From Draconibacterium sp. (GTDB taxonomy: Bacteria; Bacteroidota; Bacteroidia; Bacteroidales; Prolixibacteraceae): a stretch of DNA of 11,096 nt. Positions within the stretch are counted from its first letter, which is position 1. Each line of letters opens with the position of its first letter. Under the pieces are notes generated by a model. That model searched no databases and was not told the origin of the DNA. It saw only the letters and a program-made list of their open reading frames with translations. Below are positions 1 through 6,995 of the stretch, one piece after another. The translations under genes were made by a program, and so were the position numbers. The DNA lies in the NCBI GenBank assembly GCA_027011835.1, contig JALUZN010000139.1, forward strand, positions 1 through 11,096, read 5' to 3'.

Positions 1-84
1 ATTATAAGATTAGCCGTTTAAAATAATAGCAATGCCTTTTCGTTATTCTTATTCACAATGGAAAACCTGGTTAGAAAAAAAATT

Positions 85-2406
85 ATGCAAAAATATTTAC
101 TCTTACTTGTTCTCTCGGTTTTAGCTACTATTTCGAGTGCCCAACAACGTAAAGCAGGCTCGTGGAAAGATTATCTTTCGTATGCCAGCGCCACAAAAAT
201 TGCCATTTCTTCCGAAAAAATATATTGTGTTACCGAAGGGGGACTGTTTTATTACGATACACAGGACAACAGCATTAGCAAAATTTCGGGGAAAGTGCCG
301 CTCTCCGATTTTGGTATAAAAACCATTGCTTACAGTGCCGAGAACAGTGTTTTGGTAGTGGCGTATAAAAACAGTAACATCGATTTAATTTATAACGACG
401 GAAGTGTGATTAACCTCTCCGATATAAAGCGGAAACAGTTAACCGGCGACAAATCGATTAATAACATTTCGTTTTCGGGAAACGAAGCTTTTTTTGCAAC
501 CGGTTTTGGAGTGGTGGTATTAAATCTCGACAAAAAAGAGATTAAGGCAACGTACTTAATTGGCGACGAAGGAAAAGCTCTTCCTGTATTCGATATTGCT
601 GTTTATAACCGGAGAATTTATGCAGCCACCGACAAAGGAGTGCGTTGGGCAGAAAAAGAGGGAACAAATTTGCAGGATTTTAACAACTGGCATTTGGTTG
701 AAGATATTCAGCATGCAACAGAAAAATTTAATCAGCTCGAAGTTTTTAACGGGAAACTGATTGCAAATTATACACCCGGAGAATGGTACAGCGACCAAAT
801 GTATAGTTTTAGCGGTGATGGTTGGCAGCCTTACATTTCGCAAATCCGATTTGCACACGACATTCAAGCCGGCAATAACTACCTTACAATTGCAAGCCGC
901 GATGTAGTTTTTGTTGTCGACGGAAACGACAATATTATTGGCCAGATTAAAAGCTACCAGTTTGGCGACGAGCAGGTCTCGCCCATACATCCCCGGAGTA
1001 GTGGCGTTGCTGCCGATGGTTCGGTGTGGATTGCCGATTATGAAGAGGTTCTTGTCAGGTTAACCGGAAATAACTTCGAAAAAGCATCTCCAAATGGCCC
1101 TATCGACAATGTTATCTTTTCGTTGCACGAGCACAATTCATCTATTTGGGTTACTCCCGGAGGACTTACCGGGTGGGAAGAACCGCGATTCCAGCGTTTT
1201 AGGAATGATGAATGGGATTATTTTACAAAAAAAGAGAATCCGGAACTCGATGGATTTTCTAATATTGTTGCCATTGCAGTCGACCCGGCTGACGAGAATC
1301 ATTTTTTTGTAGCAAGTTGGGGCGGTGGCCTTTTGGAATATAAAAACGATGAATTTGTACAACGCTATACAAATTTAAACAGTCCGTTAGAAACGGCTTT
1401 GCCCGGTCAGCCGCAGGAACCGTATGTGCGAATTGGCGGACTTGATTTCGACAGCGAAGGAAATTTGTGGATTACCAATGCTGCTGTTGCACACAACCTG
1501 CATAAATTGTCGCCGGCAGGCGAATGGCAGTCGTTTACACTACCCGAAATTGCAAACCAATGGAATACCGGAACTGTTATTGTAACAAGAAACGAGGATA
1601 AATGGGTGGTTGTTTTAAGGGGGCACGACATTTATGTTGTCGATAGAACGGGAGCAAATAAAAAACACCTTCTGGTAACATCGTATTTTAATAACGGGCA
1701 AAACGAAATTTACAATCGTATGAACGATATTTATTCCATTGCCGAAGATAACGAAGGTGCAATTTGGGTGGGCACATCGAAAGGGGTTGCCCTTTATAAT
1801 GTGCCTTCGCGTATTTGGGACTCGGAACCCATGTTTGCCACCCAGCCAAGTTTAGATTTAAAAGATGGTGTTTACCATCCGTTGCTGGCCACCGAAGTGG
1901 TTACGGCAATTGCGGTAGACGGAGCAAACCGAAAATGGTTTGGCACAAAAGAGTCGGGAGTTTTTCTTATTTCGGAAAACGGCGACTCCGAAGTTCTGCA
2001 CTTTACAAAAGAGAACAGCCCGCTATTGTCGAATAAAATTTTTGCCATTGCCATTAATCAAAAATCGGGCGAAGTATTCTTTGGCACCGATAAAGGTTTG
2101 GTTTCGTATCAGGGCAATGCAATTAGCGGAAAAAGTAGTTACGACAATGTGTATGTTTATCCAAATCCGGTGCGCGAAACTTACGACGGGCCAATAACCA
2201 TTACCGGATTGATTGAAAATACCGACGTTAAAATAACCGATATTACCGGAAATTTGGTTTTTAAAACCACTTCGCTGGGCGGGCAAGCTGTTTGGGACGG
2301 TACAAATTTAAATGGCCGGCGTGTTAAAACCGGGGTGTATCTGGTTTTTTGTAACGACAAAACCGGCGGGCAAACTCAAATTACAAAGCTGCTTTTTATC
2401 CATTAA
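85..2406 (+). CDS. porZ: PorZ-like type IX secretion system surface protein (beta-propellers plus T9SS sorting domain)
   Basis: PorZ is a surface component of the T9SS attachment complex (PorU, PorV, PorQ, PorZ), which in Porphyromonas binds and delivers anionic LPS to the sortase PorU. The start at 85 gives a clean signal peptide (MQKYLLLLVLSVLATISSA, cleavage before QQ); the in-frame ATG at 58 would add nine charged residues in front of it. The mature N-terminus has the PorZ propeller signature (GSWKDYLSYAS, GLFYYDTQDNSI, a short SNIDLIY motif). Many propeller-blade repeats of the type VWIADYEE, LWITNAAV, IWVGTSKGVALY and KWFGTKESGVFL follow through about residue 680. The last 85 residues (from about 2148) are a T9SS type A sorting domain, with VYPNPV, a VKITDITGNLV strand, WDGTNLNGRRVKTGVYLV and a KLLF ending. 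Length (773 residues from this start) fits the family. recO follows 17 bases downstream and is probably cotranscribed. No -7 box is visible in the 84 upstream bases. A generic two-component-regulator propeller lipoprotein is the alternative, but the N-terminal motif argues for PorZ. Confidence 0.85.
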   Translation: MQKYLLLLVLSVLATISSAQQRKAGSWKDYLSYASATKIAISSEKIYCVTEGGLFYYDTQDNSISKISGKVPLSDFGIKTIAYSAENSVLVVAYKNSNIDLIYNDGSVINLSDIKRKQLTGDKSINNISFSGNEAFFATGFGVVVLNLDKKEIKATYLIGDEGKALPVFDIAVYNRRIYAATDKGVRWAEKEGTNLQDFNNWHLVEDIQHATEKFNQLEVFNGKLIANYTPGEWYSDQMYSFSGDGWQPYISQIRFAHDIQAGNNYLTIASRDVVFVVDGNDNIIGQIKSYQFGDEQVSPIHPRSSGVAADGSVWIADYEEVLVRLTGNNFEKASPNGPIDNVIFSLHEHNSSIWVTPGGLTGWEEPRFQRFRNDEWDYFTKKENPELDGFSNIVAIAVDPADENHFFVASWGGGLLEYKNDEFVQRYTNLNSPLETALPGQPQEPYVRIGGLDFDSEGNLWITNAAVAHNLHKLSPAGEWQSFTLPEIANQWNTGTVIVTRNEDKWVVVLRGHDIYVVDRTGANKKHLLVTSYFNNGQNEIYNRMNDIYSIAEDNEGAIWVGTSKGVALYNVPSRIWDSEPMFATQPSLDLKDGVYHPLLATEVVTAIAVDGANRKWFGTKESGVFLISENGDSEVLHFTKENSPLLSNKIFAIAINQKSGEVFFGTDKGLVSYQGNAISGKSSYDNVYVYPNPVRETYDGPITITGLIENTDVKITDITGNLVFKTTSLGGQAVWDGTNLNGRRVKTGVYLVFCNDKTGGQTQITKLLFIH

Positions 2407-2423
2407 TTATATTTGAACTGAAA

Positions 2424-3149
2424 ATGCTTGCCACGACCGAAGGAATTGTTTTACATTTTATTAAATATGGCGAAAGCAGTGTTGTCAGCACAATTTACAC
2501 CCGTGATTTTGGCCGGCAGAGTTATTTGATAAATGCTGCCCGCGGTAAGAAATCGAAAAACAGAGCCGGTTTATTACAGCACCTTTTTTTTGTCGATTTG
2601 GTCGCCTATCAAAAACAGTCGCACGAGTTGCACCGAATAAAAGAGCTGCGAATTAATTCGGCTTATCAGAATATACCTTTCGACATTGCAAAATCGACAC
2701 AGGTAATTTTTTTAGCCGAGGTTTTGTATAAAGTATTGCGCGAACAGGAGAGTTTCCCCGAAATGTTCGATTTTATTAAAAGCACACTTCTCTATTTCGA
2801 TCTGCTCGAAGAGGGATACTCGAACTTTCACCTTTTCTTCCTTTTCCGGCTTACCGAATACCTCGGATTTTTACCAGACACAAGCAAAACAGGGTTCGAA
2901 GTCTGGTTCGATTATAAAAAAGGGAAAATGGTTTCGGCACAACCTTCGCATCCTTTTTTTGCCAATAAAGAGGTTTCCGAAAAACTGATTACACTGGCAG
3001 GTTTAAAAATTCACGAGCTCCCCAATTTTAAAGTTTCTGCTGCAATGCGCGGAAACTTATTAACTGTTTTGCTCGATTACTACCAGTTGCATTTCGATAA
3101 TTTAGGCGAAATAAAATCGATTGGTGTATTAAAAGAGGTTTTTGGGTAA
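2424..3149 (+). CDS. recO: DNA repair protein RecO
   Basis: RecO acts with RecF and RecR in the cytoplasm, loading RecA on SSB-coated single-stranded DNA and annealing complementary strands during gap repair. The 241-residue protein starts with the RecO oligonucleotide-binding fold (TTEGIVLHFIKYGESSVVSTIYT, then FGRQSYLINAARGKKSKNRAGLLQHL, about residues 5-55). It continues into the all-helical C-terminal domain (FLAEVLYKVLREQE, FHLFFLFRLTEYLGFLPD). Length is typical. There is no cysteine in the protein, so the zinc-binding cluster known from some RecO proteins is absent. It lies 17 bases after porZ on the same strand. Its stop is at 3147-3149, and the accessory island on the opposite strand begins directly downstream. 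An antisense open frame overlaps its last 70 bases but looks like a non-coding extension of the truncated rhuM. Confidence 0.93.
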   Translation: MLATTEGIVLHFIKYGESSVVSTIYTRDFGRQSYLINAARGKKSKNRAGLLQHLFFVDLVAYQKQSHELHRIKELRINSAYQNIPFDIAKSTQVIFLAEVLYKVLREQESFPEMFDFIKSTLLYFDLLEEGYSNFHLFFLFRLTEYLGFLPDTSKTGFEVWFDYKKGKMVSAQPSHPFFANKEVSEKLITLAGLKIHELPNFKVSAAMRGNLLTVLLDYYQLHFDNLGEIKSIGVLKEVFG

Positions 3150-3517
3150 CCCTGACTTTCTTGCAAAAAACATCTTACGATGTGGAGAAGAAAAAGAACC
3201 CATAAAGCAAACTCCGGGGAAATCTTCAATTGGAAACCAATTGCCAAAATCATATCGAGCGAGTAAAAAGTAACGTTGTACTGTTTACCATCATTGGCAG
3301 TTGTAAAGTAATTCTTTACAACTGAACTGTCTTCTAACTCTCCTTCATTCAGTATGTTAGATATGTGTTGCCCGATGTTTTGTTTTGAGGTGGCAAAAAG
3401 TTCGGCAAGCTGATTTTGGTTCATCCAAATATTGCCGTCTTTAGCGTATAAAGCTACCGACGCTTTTCCATCGGCAGTTTTATAAATGATAATATTTTGC
3501 TGGCTATTGTTATTCAT
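3080..3517 (-). pseudogene. Truncated RhuM-family (virulence RhuM / Fic-associated) protein
   Basis: The first 95 or so residues (3233-3517) match the N-terminal part of RhuM-like proteins: IIIYKTADGKASVALYAKDGNIWMNQ, QLAELFATSKQNIGQHISNIL, ELEDSSVVKNYFTTANDGKQY and YSLDMILAIGF. These proteins are usually about 330 residues and are often encoded inside restriction-modification operons; their biochemical role is unsettled. After AIGF the expected continuation (RV.S.RG..FR.WAT) is lost: the open frame goes on as unrelated sequence and runs antisense into the last 70 bases of recO, which is not believable as protein. A PGV-F-like trace survives in another frame near 3210-3225, consistent with frameshift and decay. 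The ATG is one base after the stop codon of the methyltransferase tail (3519-3521), so the pair was probably an operon. I call it a broken remnant. A very divergent short member is the less likely alternative. Confidence 0.7.
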
Positions 3518-3518
3518 C

Positions 3519-3632
3519 TTACCTTATTGAATTTTCTATAATGGCAAATACATTGTTGGTTAACCCGTAATATTTATAACTCATTTGGTTTATTTCTTTG
3601 TCGGCTTTTTCGATTTCGACTTGAAGTTGATT
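3519..3632 (-). pseudogene. C-terminal end of an Eco57I/PglX-like adenine DNA methyltransferase (tail fragment)
   Basis: Read on the - strand from 3632 to the stop at 3519-3521, this stretch encodes NQLQVEIEKADKEINQ followed by MSYKYYGLTNNVFAIIE. That is the hallmark C-terminus of class I DNA adenine methyltransferases of the Eco57I/PglX/type IIG group: a coiled helix with (T/A)D-x-EI(D/N), then VY-x-LYGLT-x-EE-I-x-IVE. The open frame extends upstream to 3740, but those residues match nothing and overlap a palindrome, so I place the boundary at about 3632. The matching upstream piece lies at 5441-5560, about 1.8 kb away, across the nuclease gene. A catalytic domain (NPPF/NPPY motif) is absent from the window. 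Divergence in the usual LYGLT-EEE region (YYGLTNNVF) also suggests decay. Confidence 0.72.
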
Positions 3633-3675
3633 TATCGGTAAATTGCATGAGTAGTGGCAAATTGCGTGCTTCTTT

Positions 3676-3704
3676 CCTGTCAAACCACTATGCAGTTTGA
3701 CAGG
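3676..3704. repeat. 10-bp perfect inverted repeat (hairpin) downstream of the PLD-HA gene
   Basis: The arms CCTGTCAAAC (3676-3685) and GTTTGACAGG (3695-3704) are perfect reverse complements around a 9-base loop, CACTATGCA. The same core, CCTGTCA, recurs at 3733-3739, and GGGCTAAAGGCC follows the hairpin. It lies about 36 bases past the stop of the - strand nuclease gene, so it may be that gene's terminator, but there is no T-tract on either side. The palindrome and neighbouring GGGCTAAAGGCC also resemble short REP-like elements common in Bacteroidota. Both readings are inference. Confidence 0.6.
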
Positions 3705-3739
3705 GCTAAAGGCCTTGATATTATGCACTCTACCTGTCA

Positions 3740-5434
3740 TTACTTTAGTGGCGAATTATTTTTATCATAGGGAAATCCTGCTTTATCTAAAAGTTCATAT
3801 TTCCATCTATGTTTGTCATTATTCCATCTTTTACTTTGACTTCTCAATTGAGCTACATCATCACGCATTTTTTTTACGGCTTTTTTCTCTTTGTCTGAAA
3901 GATTTTTAAGTTTTCCATTTTGAGTTAATTCTTCAATTTTCCTCCAATTATCAAGTTTCTTTTCAATGCTTTCACGATGTTTTTGTTTTTCCCATTCCCA
4001 CTCAACTCCATTTCGAGATAACAAATCTCCTAATAATTCAATTCTTATTTGACTTATCAAATCATCCCTATTCTCTCGTTCCTGTCTGGCTTTTAAAGTC
4101 ATTTGGTCATTCAACCAATGTCCAACAGTAGTTTTTTGAGAAGGTACGGTTTTATAATTGTTTTTTTTGCTGTAATACTGCTCTAATTCAACTAAATTGT
4201 TAGTCCATTCATCATCTTTTGGTCTGCTACCAATACTTGAAGCTTCCCATAAGAAATTAATAGAGTTCATCTTATTCTCTTCGTGTTCTGTCCAAGGAGG
4301 AGGGTAATTTTCATTCCCTTTTCTTCTTTGTTTTTGGTATGCACACCAAGTACCTAATTTGTAATAGGGATTTGATTTGTCTGTAAATTGAGGGACGTGA
4401 GTATAGAAGCTATTTGGGTCAACTTTGTTTTTGTAATCAACAAGCTTCTGAAAATCCTTATCCCATTTAATTAATCTTTTTCTCAACCTGCCGACACCCC
4501 CAAATGGAAAATCAACACTTTTTAATCTATCCTCAATATCTTTTGGCAAATCATTTTTGTTGTATAGAGCATTCATTTTTTGATACCAGCGAAATAATTC
4601 TCTTTCCTCGTCATTTTCTGTATGTTTACTCACAATACCTGATGGTCTAACATCTCTTTTATAAATTATATAACGGTCAAGTAAAATCTCAAATCTTTCA
4701 TAATCATATGCAGTAAAATGACGTTCTCTATTTCTGTTTTTTAAGTGTTTTTGTTCAAATCCAGTTTCTATATCAAATTCTGTTATTTCCACACTTTCAT
4801 CTTGTCCTTCTTCGTTTTCTCCATCAGTTGATTTTGGCTCATTCTTTTTGCCTCCACGTTTAATCTGATTAAAAAGTAGATTTTGATTTTCTAATTCTTT
4901 GAGTAAATCATTGTCCAGTAATTTGAGTTTGGTGGCAGAAAGGTTTAATAAATCTCCGAAATATTTTTTAATCTCTCCAAGTACATTTATTCCTTGTTTA
5001 TCGGTATTTGTAAAAAAATCAAGTTGAATAGAAGCTTCAATGTTATTTTTAATTCCAGAACTTGTAAGATTTGAAGAACCCATTATTATTCGAGTATGTC
5101 TCTCTCCTTCAAAAATGAATAATTTTGGATGATAGGTTACATATTCTCTTCTATCGTGATAAACGTATGTTTCAATATTTTCCTTAATCAGTTGTTCAAG
5201 AGCTTCTTTTGATGTTCCTCTGTTGTCAACTCCAATAAAAAAGCGAATTTGGGTATAATTCTCTTGTGCTTTTTTTATGTATGGTGCTAACAATTTCACT
5301 CCTGAAATTGCTGCAAATGCGACAAATCCGTTAAAAATATCATATTTAGGACTCGCAAATGAAGCAGCAAGTTGTTTTCCAACATTGAATTTATTTTCTG
5401 TATCAAGGCCGTGTCCTAAAAATTTTGCTCTCAT
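3740..5434 (-). CDS. PLD-fold nuclease domain protein with helicase-associated (HA) repeats
   Basis: This 564-residue protein has an N-terminal phospholipase D-like domain (about residues 1-140). It carries a single HKD-type motif, H102-P-K104, followed by MGSSNLTSSGIKNNIEAS (N122, E133), the arrangement seen in NgoFVII-like restriction nucleases and PLD domains of defence proteins; such domains normally dimerise to form one active site. A charged linker follows (about 190-235). Then come roughly three HA-like repeats (about 236-312, 324-398, 409-480) with the pattern YK..V.P, LG.W, (Y/N)-Q, L...NF.W, for example YYKLGTWCAYQKQRRKG and YKTVPSQKTTVGHW. A charged coiled end (480-545) closes with RWKYELLDKAGFPYD. 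HA repeats usually follow SF2 helicase domains, but none is present here. No signal peptide or membrane segment is seen. The gene is clearly more AT-rich than porZ, recO or trpS and lacks their TCG/GCC-type codons, suggesting transfer. A restriction or anti-phage nuclease role is inference. The frame is open upstream to 5560 into the methyltransferase stub, so a fused product is possible. Confidence 0.75.
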   Translation of the reverse strand: MRAKFLGHGLDTENKFNVGKQLAASFASPKYDIFNGFVAFAAISGVKLLAPYIKKAQENYTQIRFFIGVDNRGTSKEALEQLIKENIETYVYHDRREYVTYHPKLFIFEGERHTRIIMGSSNLTSSGIKNNIEASIQLDFFTNTDKQGINVLGEIKKYFGDLLNLSATKLKLLDNDLLKELENQNLLFNQIKRGGKKNEPKSTDGENEEGQDESVEITEFDIETGFEQKHLKNRNRERHFTAYDYERFEILLDRYIIYKRDVRPSGIVSKHTENDEERELFRWYQKMNALYNKNDLPKDIEDRLKSVDFPFGGVGRLRKRLIKWDKDFQKLVDYKNKVDPNSFYTHVPQFTDKSNPYYKLGTWCAYQKQRRKGNENYPPPWTEHEENKMNSINFLWEASSIGSRPKDDEWTNNLVELEQYYSKKNNYKTVPSQKTTVGHWLNDQMTLKARQERENRDDLISQIRIELLGDLLSRNGVEWEWEKQKHRESIEKKLDNWRKIEELTQNGKLKNLSDKEKKAVKKMRDDVAQLRSQSKRWNNDKHRWKYELLDKAGFPYDKNNSPLK

Positions 5435-5440
5435 TTTGCA

Positions 5441-5560
5441 GTGTCTTTTTTTTGCCCCTAACTCTGTTTTATAGGTATTAAAATATTCTCCCCATTCGTC
5501 TTGCTGAATAAGTGAGAGTTTTATTTTTTTCTTTTTAAGTTCGGCAACAAAAATTTTAAA
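5441..5560 (-). pseudogene. Upstream fragment of the Eco57I/PglX-like methyltransferase C-terminus
   Basis: On the - strand, directly after an in-frame TAATAA (stop nearest at 5561-5563), the sequence encodes FKIFVAELKKKKIKLSL followed by IQQDEWGEYFNTYKTEL. This matches the conserved segment of Eco57I/PglX-type methyltransferases just before the YGLT tail (F..FI.ELKK.KIKLSL...EW..YF...K). The rest of that tail is found at 3519-3632. The fragment has no start codon or catalytic domain and runs in frame, without a stop, into the start of the nuclease gene at 5434. It is too short to be functional alone. The 5' part of the methyltransferase was lost at or before 5561. Confidence 0.65.
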
Positions 5561-5838
5561 TTATTACTGTCCGATAAAAATACAAAATAAAAACATAAAT
5601 TAATTAAGTGCCTGATAGGCAGGGTTAAATAGATTGAGTTAAGGATATTTAAAAATAAGCCTCTTAAAACAAAGACGGCTGTATCAGCTCATCATTGGTT
5701 TCCAAGACTCACTTCATAATTCGGGTTGGTTTAATATTTAAATAGATTTTCAGGGTCATTAAATTTAAATTACCCCATTAATCCAAAAGTTGAATTGGTA
5801 CCTTCCTGTCTGCTTATCTTTTATCGGATAATAATGAA
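5561..5838. other. AT-rich intergenic stretch between the restriction-modification remnant and trpS
   Basis: I found no supported gene here. All three - strand frames are interrupted by stops and I recognise no further methyltransferase sequence, so the upstream breakpoint of the remnant probably falls near 5561. It also holds the 3' flank of trpS, where I see no hairpin with a T-tract, so how trpS transcription ends is unclear. Confidence 0.5.
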
Positions 5839-6840
5839 TCAGAAAAGTTTTTTAAATCCGATTACCTCTTTTACTTCCTGTAAAGTTTTTATGGCCGATT
5901 CGCGTGCTTTTTCGGCACCTGTTTTAGCCACTTTTGCAAGATAAGCATCGTCGCCGTGAATTTCGAGAATTCGCTCGCGAATAGGCGTTGTGTATGCAAT
6001 AATATCTTCGGCCAGCTGTTTTTTCAGGTCTCCGTAACGAATTTCGCATTTGTTATACAACTCGTCGAAATGCGCAACGGTGTCGGGTGTCGAAACAATG
6101 TCCATAAGAGTAAAAAGATTTTGAATGGCCTCGGGTTTTTTCTGATTCATTTCGGTAGGACCCGAATCGGTAACGGCACGCATCACTTTTTTACGAATCG
6201 ATTTTGGGTCTTCGACCAAATTTATTGCATTTCCTTCCGATTTTCCCATTTTCCCGCTACCGTCGAGTCCGGGAATTTTAATCATATCGCCGCCACCGGC
6301 AGTAAATGGGCGGGGAATTGGAAACACTTCGGTTTTATACATTCGGTTAAATCGTTTGGCAAATTTACGAGCCATCTCAAGGTTTTGTTCCTGATCTTTG
6401 CCAACCGGAACAAAATCGGCTTTATGAATAATAATGTCGGCAGCCATTAAAACAGGGTAAGTTAACAGTCCGGCATTTACATTGTCGGGTTGCTGACGAG
6501 CTTTATCTTTAAACGAAGTAGTGCGTTCCAATTCACCCAAATAGGCGTTCATATTCAGAAAAGCATAAAGTTCCGAAACCTCGGGGACATCGCTCTGAAT
6601 AAAAATAGTTGCCTTTTCGGGGTCGATTCCACAGGCAAGATATTCGGCCAAAACCTGGCGTACACCGGCTTGTAAATTCCCCGGTGTTGGATGCGTGGTT
6701 AACGAGTGAATATCGGCAATAAAAAAATAGCAACTAAAATCGTTTTGCATTTTAATAAAGTTCTGCACTGCACCAAAGTAATTTCCGAGGTGCAAAAATC
6801 CTGTAGGTCTTATCCCGCTTACAACTGTCGGCTTGTTCAT
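5839..6840 (-). CDS. trpS: Tryptophanyl-tRNA synthetase
   Basis: This class I aminoacyl-tRNA synthetase charges tRNA-Trp in the cytoplasm. The protein opens MNKPTVVSGIRPTG, with the class I HIGH-type motif as HLGN in RPTGFLHLGNYFGAV. Typical TrpRS segments follow: CYFFIADIHSLTT, IFIQSDVPEVSEL, LNMNAYLGELERTTSFKDK, TYPVLMAADIIIHKADFVPVG and DQEQNLEMARKFAKRFN. The KMSKS loop appears as GSGKMGKSEGN. It ends in the short anticodon-binding helical domain (GDLKKQLAEDIIAY). From the ATG at 6838-6840 it has 333 residues, the usual length. An ATG at 6865-6867 would add nine unconserved residues (MQHFKNKNK) and overlap the probable -7 box, so I prefer the later start. It is a core gene, transcribed alone. 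Confidence 0.96.
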   Translation of the reverse strand: MNKPTVVSGIRPTGFLHLGNYFGAVQNFIKMQNDFSCYFFIADIHSLTTHPTPGNLQAGVRQVLAEYLACGIDPEKATIFIQSDVPEVSELYAFLNMNAYLGELERTTSFKDKARQQPDNVNAGLLTYPVLMAADIIIHKADFVPVGKDQEQNLEMARKFAKRFNRMYKTEVFPIPRPFTAGGGDMIKIPGLDGSGKMGKSEGNAINLVEDPKSIRKKVMRAVTDSGPTEMNQKKPEAIQNLFTLMDIVSTPDTVAHFDELYNKCEIRYGDLKKQLAEDIIAYTTPIRERILEIHGDDAYLAKVAKTGAEKARESAIKTLQEVKEVIGFKKLF

Positions 6841-6864
6841 CTTATTCTTGTTTTTAAAGTGCTG

Positions 6865-6872
6865 CAAAAATA
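6865..6872 (-). promoter_or_regulatory. Bacteroidota -7 box for trpS
   Basis: On the - strand this reads TATTTTTG, a full match to the Bacteroidota -7 consensus TAnnTTTG, about 25 bases before the chosen trpS start. The -33 element is not clear; a TTTAG lies roughly 20 bases upstream. Its position supports the ATG at 6840 over the one at 6867. Confidence 0.5.
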
Positions 6873-6936
6873 GATATTCGAACCTAAACTAAAAAATGTA
6901 TTGGACTAAGAAGGAGAAAAAACGGCTATTGGTAAC

Positions 6937-6978
6937 AAAAAAAGTGGCATCTCCGGAAATTGGTGATGCCACTTTTTT
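6937..6978 (-). terminator. Strong intrinsic terminator of the cytochrome operon (bidirectional form)
   Basis: GTGGCATC (6944-6951) and GATGCCAC (6965-6972) form a perfect 8-bp stem around a 13-base loop. It is flanked by A7 (6937-6943) and T6 (6973-6978), so a run of U follows the stem on either strand. It lies 18 bases past the stop of the cytochrome b-PAS gene, ending the - strand operon and insulating trpS. A second small palindrome, ATTAGATT/AATCTAAT, occupies 6983-7000 over that stop codon. Confidence 0.85.
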
Positions 6979-6995
6979 GTCGATTAGATTTTAAT

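Larger units (their letters stand above)
3635..5458 (-). mobile_element. Candidate 1.8-kb insertion carrying the PLD-HA nuclease gene, inside a methyltransferase gene
   Basis: The two methyltransferase tail fragments on either side join in frame if 3635-5458 and one of two flanking TA dinucleotides (3633-3634 and 5459-5460) are removed. The restored codons read GAG TTA AAT CAA (E-L-N-Q), and the rebuilt tail has the spacing between its EW..YF and E-I-x-K-x-D-x-E-I motifs that I remember for this family. The insert contains one intact gene (3740-5434) and a hairpin (3676-3704). I see no transposase, and the ends match only weakly as inverted repeats (TA..GG.AAA at both), so this is not a recognised insertion sequence. 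The boundaries could be off by a few bases. Confidence 0.35.

Noticed and set aside
556..990. A 144-codon - strand open frame
   Set aside because: It is antisense to the porZ propeller and has a shadow-like composition with no motif.
3170..3183. Small hairpin ACATC-TTAC-GATGT downstream of recO as a terminator
   Set aside because: The stem is only five base pairs and no T-tract follows on the + strand.
3633..3740. Upstream extension of the methyltransferase tail frame to a start at 3740
   Set aside because: These residues match nothing in the family and overlap the palindrome at 3676-3704; the frame is open by chance.
3635..5458. Terminal inverted repeats of an IS630/Tc1-like element around the nuclease insert
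   Set aside because: The ends share only a loose TA..GG.AAA pattern and there is no transposase gene, so I keep only a candidate insertion and not a named element.
5956..6450. A 164-codon + strand open frame
   Set aside because: It is antisense to trpS, which is certain from its HIGH and KMSKS motifs; the frame is a codon-bias shadow.
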